A stretch of DNA of 29,068 nt from a virus: positions 1 through 29,068 of the IMG/VR virus record IMGVR_UViG_3300042392_001069. One strand, 5' to 3'. Of this stretch, positions 17,356-22,923 are shown one piece after another; the stretch's first letter is position 1; every line of letters starts with the position of its first letter. Both the position numbers and the translations under genes were made by a program. Under the pieces are notes generated by a model. That model did no database searches and was not told the origin of the DNA. It worked only from the letters and a program-made list of their open reading frames with translations.

Positions 17356-17854
17356 GACATTGGCAGGGAAGCTGGCCGAGATCATGGGAGAGATCGGCTA
17401 CATTTCCAAGGGCGGTACGAACAGCGCCCAGAACTACAAGTACGTGCTGGCATCGCAGGTGGCCGACGCCATCCGCGAGAAGCTTTCCGCGAAGGGTGTG
17501 GCGATCCTTCCTGGTGACATTGAGAAGATTAGCGAGGAGATGTCGCCATCCGGCAAGCAGAAGGTCTTCACGTTCAAGTACTCGTGGGTCTTGGTTGACG
17601 GCGAGACAGGTGAGAAGCTCACGATCTTCTCCCTTGGCTCTGGCGCCGACTCAGGCGACAAGCACGTGTACAAGGCGACCACAGGGGCTCTTAAGTATGC
17701 GCTCCTGACGACGTTCCTTATCCCAACCGGAGATGATCCTGAGAACGATACTGCTGACGCTGCAATCTCAAAGGCAGCTAAGGAGATCTTCAAGGACACG
17801 GTTCAACCGATGGAAGGTCAGTCAAAGAAGGCTGACGGAGAGTGGGGTTTCTAA
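17345..17854 (+). CDS. erf: ERF-family single-strand annealing protein
   Basis: A 169-aa recombinase of the ERF family (P22 Erf type). The family signature is clear: GYISKGGTN near residue 18-26, a following Y-x-Y, and GSGADSGDKHVYKATTGALK through IPTGDDPEND (about 98-136). ERF proteins form rings on ssDNA and anneal complementary strands, driving phage recombination and concatemer or circle formation. The C-terminal ~35 residues are charged and probably disordered, and may bind a partner such as SSB. It overlaps the upstream Cas4-like nuclease by 11 nt (RBS GAGGGG inside that gene), supporting a joint end-resection and annealing system. The next ATG shares one base with its stop. Confidence 0.9.
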   Translation: MASKTLAGKLAEIMGEIGYISKGGTNSAQNYKYVLASQVADAIREKLSAKGVAILPGDIEKISEEMSPSGKQKVFTFKYSWVLVDGETGEKLTIFSLGSGADSGDKHVYKATTGALKYALLTTFLIPTGDDPENDTADAAISKAAKEIFKDTVQPMEGQSKKADGEWGF

Positions 17855-18246
17855 TGGATAGGATTGATCTTTGGCTAACAGACAAGATTGCTCCAGTGAA
17901 GGAGCTGACCAAGGCTGGTCGAGACGTGTGGAAGTTCTTCGGAAGCTTGCAGTCGTTTGCATACGACGCATTCCTTTCTGCGGACAAGGCCACGCGAGAC
18001 AAGTCAACAGCTCCAAACCGATATGAGCGCGTCACTGTTCTCGTCTTTGATGAGGACTTGGCCGCCCACATCCAGAAGATTTATGATAGTACGGTAAACC
18101 GAGAGACAAACGATCCACGACAGCACCTGCACGTCATTGGCAAGCTTGAGGAGCGAGCTGACAAGGAGGGCAACCCTAAGGGGTACAGCCTTCTTGCTAA
18201 CGAGGCAAGCCCACTGATTTGGGGACCGCTTAAGAAGCGCTCGTGA
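17854..18246 (+). CDS. Unknown 130-aa protein following ERF
   Basis: I do not recognise a family. The chosen start is ATG overlapping the ERF stop by one base (TAATG); a GTG 12 nt upstream is less well spaced from GGAG. The N-terminal half is helical (GRDVWKFFGSLQSFAYDAF), the second half has strands separated by charged loops (YERVTVLVFDED, LHVIGKLEER, GYSLLANEA). The position next to the recombination pair suggests a DNA-binding accessory role, for instance an SSB-like partner, but there is no motif to prove it. It ends on the next GTG start (GTGA overlap). Confidence 0.7.
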   Translation: MDRIDLWLTDKIAPVKELTKAGRDVWKFFGSLQSFAYDAFLSADKATRDKSTAPNRYERVTVLVFDEDLAAHIQKIYDSTVNRETNDPRQHLHVIGKLEERADKEGNPKGYSLLANEASPLIWGPLKKRS

Positions 18247-18536
18247 CCGACGAAACAAAGCTTGTAGACGAAATCTCGGCTGGCCTTGCTGCCATTGGTA
18301 TTCAGTACCAGGCAGATGGCCGACCGAGGAAGGTCGCGATCTACAGCAAAGAGATGTTTATGGAGGCGTATCGCCAGAAGTCAATTTCGTTCATCTCAGC
18401 CCACTCCGGTGGACTGGCTGACGACGAGGTTAAGACCCTTGAGGAGGAAGGCGAGAAGCAGTTCTGGGCTGGGATCTTCTCAGCTGGCGTTGGTGAAGGG
18501 TCACCGATAGCTGTAGTGGAGGACGAGGATGATTGA
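18243..18536 (+). CDS. Unknown acidic 97-aa protein
   Basis: The gene starts with GTG overlapping the previous TGA by 4 nt. The protein has an acidic Glu/Asp-rich C-terminus (VVEDEDD), a common tail in proteins that mimic DNA or bind SSB-like partners. No family was recognised. It overlaps the next gene (resolvase-like) by 8 nt, so it is part of the recombination operon. Confidence 0.65.
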   Translation: MTDETKLVDEISAGLAAIGIQYQADGRPRKVAIYSKEMFMEAYRQKSISFISAHSGGLADDEVKTLEEEGEKQFWAGIFSAGVGEGSPIAVVEDEDD

Positions 18537-18885
18537 CAAGTCTCGTATGGGTCGCCTCAACCGCTCAAGGGGTAATGCCTTTGAGCGGGAGACGGCTAAG
18601 AAGCACGGAGGTCGACGCACCGGCATGTACGGTGGCCCAGACGACGTGACGGTTGACGGTAAGTTCAAGATCCAGACTAAGGTTGGGACTATGTTCTCCA
18701 ACAAGTACTGGGGATGGATTGAGAAGATTATTGTGAAGGCTGGGGAAATCCCCTACCTCGTGATCGGGGACGCTCCTGGGCCTGGCACCCAGAGGCGTGT
18801 CATGGTGATCATGGATGAGCGGGATTGGTTAGTGGTGAAGGAGAAGGCATATGGCAGTACCACAGAAGAAGAGCCGCAAGGGTAA
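18529..18885 (+). CDS. Holliday-junction-resolvase-like PD-(D/E)XK nuclease
   Basis: A 118-aa small nuclease of the archaeal Hjc/phage resolvase style: RGNAFERETAKKHGGRRTG with E19, then GGPDDV (D38/D39) and IQTKVG with K51 (QxK in place of the usual ExK). Such enzymes cut four-way junctions or other branched DNA during recombination and packaging. The Gln in the third motif is known in some PD-(D/E)XK variants, so activity is likely but not certain. ATG follows GGAGG with 6 nt. It completes the set exonuclease, annealing protein, resolvase. Confidence 0.7.
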   Translation: MIDKSRMGRLNRSRGNAFERETAKKHGGRRTGMYGGPDDVTVDGKFKIQTKVGTMFSNKYWGWIEKIIVKAGEIPYLVIGDAPGPGTQRRVMVIMDERDWLVVKEKAYGSTTEEEPQG

Positions 18886-19075
18886 CATTGCCCTTCTGTC
18901 TGCGCGATGGAACGTCGCGTTTGGCATCGTAGTGGCTACGTTCGTTGACAAGTATCTGGATTCTGTCCCTGAGGACAAGCGCAGTGAGGTCCAGATCCCG
19001 TTTGACAATGTGCTTCAATTGTCGGCCGGTGTTGCATTGAAGCTGGTGGAGCTTGAAGATGGCGACGACGCCTGA
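18851..19075 (+). CDS. Unknown 74-aa protein
   Basis: A small protein with a basic N-terminus (KKSRKGN), a central amphipathic helix and an acidic end (LVELEDGDDA). It starts within the end of the resolvase-like gene (35-nt overlap) after a GAAGGAGAAGG purine stretch, and its end overlaps the next gene by 17 nt. No family recognised. The tight coupling suggests a small accessory protein of the operon. Confidence 0.6.
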   Translation: MAVPQKKSRKGNIALLSARWNVAFGIVVATFVDKYLDSVPEDKRSEVQIPFDNVLQLSAGVALKLVELEDGDDA

Positions 19076-19271
19076 CGAGGAGCGACAGCAAGTCGCGTTC
19101 CTTAAGAACATAAGTTCAGCTGCAAGGGATGCGGTAGCGCACCCTAGGTTCCGGGACACGTTTGTCCCATCTATCGGACTCGGGGCGGTTGTTCTGGGCA
19201 CCACTGCGAACATCGCAGCGGCGCTTGGGGCATCTCTCCTGACGTTCGCACTGCTGGATAAGCGCAAGTGA
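19059..19271 (+). CDS. Small membrane protein (possible holin)
   Basis: A 70-aa protein starting at ATG 7 nt after GGTGGAG; a TTG 6 nt upstream is less likely. The first half is charged and soluble, the second half is a continuous hydrophobic stretch (about residues 38-66: Val, Leu, Ala, Gly rich) ending in a short basic tail (DKRK). It reads as one long or two short membrane helices with an N-in orientation. Single-gene holins have this size and shape, but no endolysin is adjacent, so holin is only one option. It is followed by a zinc-ribbon gene with a 4-nt overlap. Confidence 0.6.
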   Translation: MATTPDEERQQVAFLKNISSAARDAVAHPRFRDTFVPSIGLGAVVLGTTANIAAALGASLLTFALLDKRK

Positions 19272-19471
19272 AACACGGACTTGGGTGCCCGAAGTGCGGT
19301 GGTCTAAAGATTAGTCCGCACCGAGCAGGCGCTAAGCTCGCTGGTCCATACTCCGTTCGCGTAGCTATCTGTGCGAAGTGCGATGAGAAAGTCATCCTAG
19401 TTACGCAGGTAGCTACGCAGGAGTTGGCAGAGAAAATTATGGAGGAGATTGAGAATGAAGAAGGAGAATAA
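19268..19471 (+). CDS. Zinc-ribbon protein, 67 aa
   Basis: Two CxxC knuckles (CPKCG near residue 7 and CAKC near residue 35) form a typical zinc ribbon, followed by a helical acidic C-terminus. The start is GTG overlapping the previous TGA. Such proteins may bind nucleic acid or RNA polymerase; the target is unknown. The 3' end contains the RBS (GGAGGAG) of the next gene and overlaps it. Confidence 0.65.
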   Translation: MKHGLGCPKCGGLKISPHRAGAKLAGPYSVRVAICAKCDEKVILVTQVATQELAEKIMEEIENEEGE

Positions 19472-19859
19472 AGATGTCCCAAAAGCGTTTATTGAATACT
19501 TTCATGACCTCTCGATGGAAGCCCACGCGGTCATGGTACAACGGCAAGCTGGCTACGGACCGGGGAACATTGAAGCCCTCGGCCCATACGGGGTATTCTC
19601 TCGTCTCGCGGAAGACAAGTGCTCGCGAGTGGCCACGTCACTCAATGGATCTATCGTGGATGGAAAAGCTAAAGTCGGAGACGGCTGGTTCAACGAAGGC
19701 GTACGTGACGCGTTGGTTGACATCGCGAATTACGCGCTAATCCTGATTGCCCTGGGCGAGGGGAAGTGGTCATTCGTCAGCCGTGGCGTTCCACCTAAGA
19801 AGTGGGCAGCTCTTGACGAAATGATTGATGAAAATCTTACGGTAGATGAACTTCGTTGA
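19455..19859 (+). CDS. Nmad1 / DUF1599 nucleotide-modification-associated protein
   Basis: A 134-aa protein with the DUF1599/Nmad1 pattern: QAGYGPGNIEALGPYGVFSR (residues 31-50), then a conserved Asp-Lys and RVATSL, and RDALVDIANYALI (about 84-97). Nmad1 was defined in phage clusters for modified DNA bases. The fold is an all-alpha NTP-pyrophosphohydrolase-like one, so a role in removing or preparing nucleotides for base modification is plausible. ATG lies 8 nt after GGAGGA. Its presence with a C5-methyltransferase in this operon supports altered phage DNA. Confidence 0.72.
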   Translation: MKKENKDVPKAFIEYFHDLSMEAHAVMVQRQAGYGPGNIEALGPYGVFSRLAEDKCSRVATSLNGSIVDGKAKVGDGWFNEGVRDALVDIANYALILIALGEGKWSFVSRGVPPKKWAALDEMIDENLTVDELR

Positions 19860-20070
19860 CCTAAAGGGGATGGTTTGGCCAAATGGGCGTACCCGTGCCA
19901 TACTGTTCTACGGTCAATCTGGATGGAAAGCTAGGGTGTGGTATACTGCCAAGCAGGGAGAGGTCTTTAGCCTAGGTCAGGGACCTGAAGTATTCACACA
20001 CGATGAGGCAGAGAAGAAGCTACGGGAGGTAAACAATGTCTGGGCGTCAAAGCAAAAGAGCAAGCGTTAA
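19846..20070 (+). CDS. Unknown 74-aa protein
   Basis: A small basic protein with aromatic-rich strands in the first half (MVWPNGRTRAILFYGQSGWK, RVWYT) and a charged helical C-terminus ending KQKSKR. The ATG overlaps the Nmad1 stop by 14 nt and lacks a good RBS, suggesting translational coupling. No family recognised. Confidence 0.55.
   Translation: MNFVDLKGMVWPNGRTRAILFYGQSGWKARVWYTAKQGEVFSLGQGPEVFTHDEAEKKLREVNNVWASKQKSKR
19939..19947 (+). promoter_or_regulatory. Possible extended -10 promoter (TGGTATACT)
   Basis: TGG-TATACT preceded by TG gives TGTGGTATACT, nearly the same as the promoter at 15462. No convincing -35 is present. It is inside a small gene and would drive the metallopeptidase gene and those downstream. 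Confidence 0.3.
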
Positions 20071-20461
20071 GTTTTCCTTCTCTGCCGGCACGCCCCAGAA
20101 GGTGAAGACCTTCTGGGGCGAGTCTATCGAATGGATGAAAGAGGTCTTTGCTGCGGAGGACATAGCGGTAAAGCGTGTCCTCATCCACTTCCATGATAGT
20201 ACAAAGAAGAACAAGTGCCCACTGGGGGAGGCCGATGGTGAAGAGTTCATGCTGTGCACGAGCCCTTACGACAAGGACACCATCCTCCACGAGCTGGCGC
20301 ACGTTTGCACGCCTGGCACGCATAGCCGCGAGTGGGCTAACCAGTACTTAATGCTGGTAGATAAGTACCTTGACGGAGAGTCGTACAAGATCTCCATGTG
20401 GGCAGCTCACCGGGACTACCCGACCTGCCGAAGATTGATTGGTGACCTGTATGACCTTTAG
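20036..20461 (+). CDS. SprT/WSS1-like HExxH zinc metallopeptidase
   Basis: A 141-aa protein with the gluzincin signature HELAH at residues 85-89, a third ligand candidate H96 and Trp100 in the HELAHVCTPGTHSREW context, close to phage metallopeptidases and SprT-like domains. These proteases act on DNA-bound or DNA-crosslinked proteins; the phage substrate is unknown. ATG follows GGGAGG with 6 nt. The last bases contain the ATG of the next gene and, just after it, a promoter-like sequence. Confidence 0.78.
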   Translation: MSGRQSKRASVKFSFSAGTPQKVKTFWGESIEWMKEVFAAEDIAVKRVLIHFHDSTKKNKCPLGEADGEEFMLCTSPYDKDTILHELAHVCTPGTHSREWANQYLMLVDKYLDGESYKISMWAAHRDYPTCRRLIGDLYDL

Positions 20462-20666
20462 AGAGCGCTTGACAAAGCCAGACAAGGATGTGCTATACTT
20501 CTTTGTAGCAGACGCGAAGAAGGCGGGGGTATCACTCCGGGCGTACTGCAAGAAGCATGGGATTGACTACTACTTACTGACCGGGTTTCCCAGGCCAGAG
20601 GTAGAGATCCCACTAGAGGAGGCGCTACATGGCGAAAGCAAAGGAGACAACGGAGGAGAAGCTTAG
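20451..20666 (+). CDS. Unknown 71-aa protein, HTH-like
   Basis: The chosen start is ATG at 20451, overlapping the metallopeptidase stop by 11 nt; an upstream TTG has no RBS. The centre (KKAGVSLRAYCKKHGIDYYLL) is spaced like a helix-turn-helix, so a small DNA-binding protein is possible but unproven. A strong promoter-like element (20469-20499) lies within its first codons, so downstream genes can be transcribed without it. Confidence 0.55.
   Translation: MTFRERLTKPDKDVLYFFVADAKKAGVSLRAYCKKHGIDYYLLTGFPRPEVEIPLEEALHGESKGDNGGEA
20469..20499 (+). promoter_or_regulatory. Sigma70-type promoter upstream of the helicase genes
   Basis: TTGACA (20469-20474) is a consensus -35; TATACT (20494-20499) is the -10, with TG at 20491-20492 making it extended. 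The spacer is 19 bp, slightly long, which the extended -10 would offset. It sits at the start of a small gene and would drive the zinc-finger genes, DnaB helicase and methyltransferase. Confidence 0.6.
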
Positions 20667-20793
20667 TAGGGGGGATTACGTTAACGACGGCAGCTGTCCG
20701 ATCTGCGGCAAATACCGCAAGCGCATAGATGCTGGTAAGATGAAGCCATGCTTCATGTGGGAGCGAATCAAGAAGGAGGAAGAAGATGTCTGA
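20629..20793 (+). CDS. 54-aa mini zinc-finger protein
   Basis: A very short gene. ATG follows GAGGAGG with a 6-nt gap. The product has a charged N-terminus, CPIC (near residues 23-26) and a single later Cys (near 41), followed by Trp and an acidic-basic helix (ERIKKEEEDV). The Cys pair suggests metal binding, with the fourth ligand missing or supplied by Cys/His in a partner. It overlaps the upstream gene by 38 nt and the downstream zinc-ribbon gene by 8 nt, and its 3' end holds that gene's RBS. Confidence 0.6.
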   Translation: MAKAKETTEEKLSRGDYVNDGSCPICGKYRKRIDAGKMKPCFMWERIKKEEEDV

Positions 20794-20995
20794 GGATCCA
20801 TACGGCAACAAGGTGTATCGATGCGATGAGTGCGAGATGAGCTTCATTGAGGGATTTGAGATTGATCGCGGACTATGCGACGAATGCGCAGCGAGCATTG
20901 ACGAGCAGGGCCGGCAGGAGAACATTGGGGTAGAGAGCCTGCAAGAGGTTCTGGTAGCCGCTAAAGAGGCGTACCACACCAAGGAAGTGTTTTAA
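20786..20995 (+). CDS. Zinc-ribbon protein, 69 aa
   Basis: CDEC at residues 13-16 and CDEC at about 31-34 form a zinc ribbon with an identical knuckle repeated, followed by an acidic helical C-terminus. ATG follows AAGGAGGA with 6 nt. It ends one base inside the DnaB start (TAATG), so it is coupled to helicase translation and may be a helicase or polymerase partner. No family recognised. Confidence 0.65.
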   Translation: MSEDPYGNKVYRCDECEMSFIEGFEIDRGLCDECAASIDEQGRQENIGVESLQEVLVAAKEAYHTKEVF

Positions 20996-22287
20996 TGACC
21001 AGAACCAACAGGGAGGCAGAGAGGGCCCTGATCGGGGCGTGTCTGATCTCTGGAGACATTGCGGGTATGGTTGCCGAGAGAATCTCGGCGCAGGACTTTG
21101 ACGACATGCAATGCCGAACTATGTTCAATGGTATTAAGTCACTTCTCTCTAACGGCATGACGATTGACATCGTTACGCTAGCTGACAGGCTCAACAACGA
21201 CGGCAAGCTTGCTGATGCCGGAGGCGCATTAGCTATCGCTGAGGTCGTCTCAGATACGCCAACTAGCTACAACTATGAGGCGTACATTGACATCGTCGTT
21301 GACAACTCCATCCGTAGGGATGTCCACCAAGCAGCGGCGCACATTGCCGATGCCTCAAGGACATCCAAGACGGCGGACGAGGCACTGGCAGAGGCCGAGC
21401 GCAGCGTCATGTCAATCAGCCGCAGCCGTATCAAGGGCCGGTTCTCGTCAATGGATTCGGTGATGACCGAGACCATGGACAGGCTAGCCGTTATGCAGGC
21501 AGGCGGGGCGTCTGGGGTAGCTTCCGGAATTGCGGGTATTGATACCATCGTTGGCGGTTGGCAGAAGGGTGACCTAGTCATCATTGCAGCTCGCCCTAGC
21601 GTGGGTAAGACCGCACTAGCTACGACGATGGCAGCCAATGCTGCGTTCAGGAACTCCAAGTCTATCGCGATCTTCTCGCTAGAGATGAGCCGTGAGCAGA
21701 TTGGCAGCAGGCTTCTGTCGTCGGTGTCTGGCATCGCATTGCACGACATTCGACACGGCAAGCTTGACCTGGAGGAGCTGACTGAGGTCATGACGGCCTC
21801 GGACAGGATCAAGAAGAGCAAGATCTTTGTAGAGGACGCACCTGTCGCATCTCCTGGTGAGATGAAGGCCAAGTGCCGACGCCTGCAGAAGGAGCATGGA
21901 CTAGACTTGGTGGTCGTTGACTACCTGCAGCTCATGTCTCCAGACAGGGGCAACAAGGACAGCAACCGCGTCTATGACGTGGCAGAGATCAGCCGAGGGC
22001 TGAAGGCGCTAGCAAGGGAGCTAGACATCCCAGTGATCGCACTGAGCCAGCTCAGCCGGTCATCCGAGTACCGCGAGAACAACGAGCCAAGGCTCTCAGA
22101 CTTGCGAGACTCAGGTGCCATTGAGCAGGACGCAGACGTGGTAATCATGCTCTGGAGGTCCACAGATGTATCTCTAGACGTTGCCATTGAGACCGTTCAC
22201 TGTAAGATTGCCAAGCACCGCAACGGACCAACGGGTCGGACCGAGTTGATGTTCAACCGGACGACAGCTACATTTAAGGGGGCGTAA
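20995..22287 (+). CDS. dnaB: DnaB-family replicative helicase
   Basis: A 430-aa hexameric 5'-3' helicase that unwinds the fork. The N-terminal DnaB domain (residues 1-110: EAERALIGACL, DFDDMQCRTMF) is followed by a linker and the RecA-like C-domain with Walker A ARPSVGKT (199-206), SLEMS (228-232), Walker B VVVDYLQLM (306-314), the sensor IALSQLSR and the C-terminal KHRNGPTG loop with the arginine finger. Length is close to host DnaB (about 450 aa). No primase or polymerase gene lies in the window, so these are elsewhere or supplied by the host. It starts on the previous stop, and ends a base before the next start. Confidence 0.94.
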   Translation: MTRTNREAERALIGACLISGDIAGMVAERISAQDFDDMQCRTMFNGIKSLLSNGMTIDIVTLADRLNNDGKLADAGGALAIAEVVSDTPTSYNYEAYIDIVVDNSIRRDVHQAAAHIADASRTSKTADEALAEAERSVMSISRSRIKGRFSSMDSVMTETMDRLAVMQAGGASGVASGIAGIDTIVGGWQKGDLVIIAARPSVGKTALATTMAANAAFRNSKSIAIFSLEMSREQIGSRLLSSVSGIALHDIRHGKLDLEELTEVMTASDRIKKSKIFVEDAPVASPGEMKAKCRRLQKEHGLDLVVVDYLQLMSPDRGNKDSNRVYDVAEISRGLKALARELDIPVIALSQLSRSSEYRENNEPRLSDLRDSGAIEQDADVVIMLWRSTDVSLDVAIETVHCKIAKHRNGPTGRTELMFNRTTATFKGA

Positions 22288-22288
22288 T

Positions 22289-22537
22289 ATGAGCGCGAAG
22301 GTTACACAGGAAAGCAACGACACTCTGAGGGTAAACATTGAGGTCGACTGCCCATGCGAGGTGGGGATCTGCGAGCACTCCATGAAGGAGGTTAGCAAGG
22401 CCCTGCAGCAGGCGTACACTCGTGGCGTGCGAGATGGGGCTACTGGCGCGATGGAAAACGTCAAGCATTACCTCAAGAAGGAATACCCTAGCGAGTTCTC
22501 TCAGGCGGAGAAGGACTCTAAAAAGCTGGCAAATTGA
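22289..22537 (+). CDS. Unknown 82-aa protein with Cys pair
   Basis: A small gene right after the helicase, with AAGGGGG upstream of its ATG. The product has a CPCEVGICEH cluster (about residues 21-30; three Cys and one His), which could bind one zinc ion, then a helical, Lys-rich C-terminus (about 35-82). No family recognised. It could be a helicase accessory protein. It ends overlapping the next TTG start. Confidence 0.6.
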   Translation: MSAKVTQESNDTLRVNIEVDCPCEVGICEHSMKEVSKALQQAYTRGVRDGATGAMENVKHYLKKEYPSEFSQAEKDSKKLAN

Positions 22538-22923
22538 TTTCGCTACTACTCTCCCTGACTCTCTTTGTGACCCAGCCTAGCGGGTACCACGAGAGGGTTA
22601 GGGCGACGTGGTACGGCAACACGCACCCACACAGCCAGAAGTACTGCTACCAGGGGTACAGGAACACGTGCAACCCATACAGCAAGGGCGAGAAGGTTAT
22701 GTACGCGGCAGTTCCAGGGTTCAGGTGGGGCGACAAACCGTACAAGGCAAACGTGTGCTACAATGGCAAGTGCGTGACGGTCGTTGTACGCGACTGTCTG
22801 TGCAGCCGAACGGGAGAGTACATGGACCTCTCCCCGGCAGCATTCATTGCGCTAGGCGGAAAGCTGAGTAGGGGTGTGATATGGGTAACGGTGAACTACG
22901 ACACGAACCGTGGCGGACGCTAA
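22534..22923 (+). CDS. Exported RlpA-like double-psi beta-barrel protein
   Basis: A 129-aa protein with an N-terminal hydrophobic signal (MISLLLSLTLFVTQ). The rest matches an RlpA-like/expansin-type DPBB: ATWYG (24-28), MYAAVPGF (57-63), VVVRDCLC with R86-D87, YMDLSPAAF with D98, and a closing VIWVTV strand. RlpA proteins cleave or bind naked glycan strands of peptidoglycan. Six or seven Cys may form disulfides, consistent with export. The TTG start overlaps the previous TGA and the RBS is weak, so expression is probably low. It could assist lysis or modify the wall during infection. The end overlaps the methyltransferase start by 43 nt. Confidence 0.68.
   Translation: MISLLLSLTLFVTQPSGYHERVRATWYGNTHPHSQKYCYQGYRNTCNPYSKGEKVMYAAVPGFRWGDKPYKANVCYNGKCVTVVVRDCLCSRTGEYMDLSPAAFIALGGKLSRGVIWVTVNYDTNRGGR

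Noticed and set aside
21273-21872. 199-aa antisense frame within the helicase gene
   Set aside because: Ser/Ala-rich shadow of a clearly coding helicase gene, without RBS.
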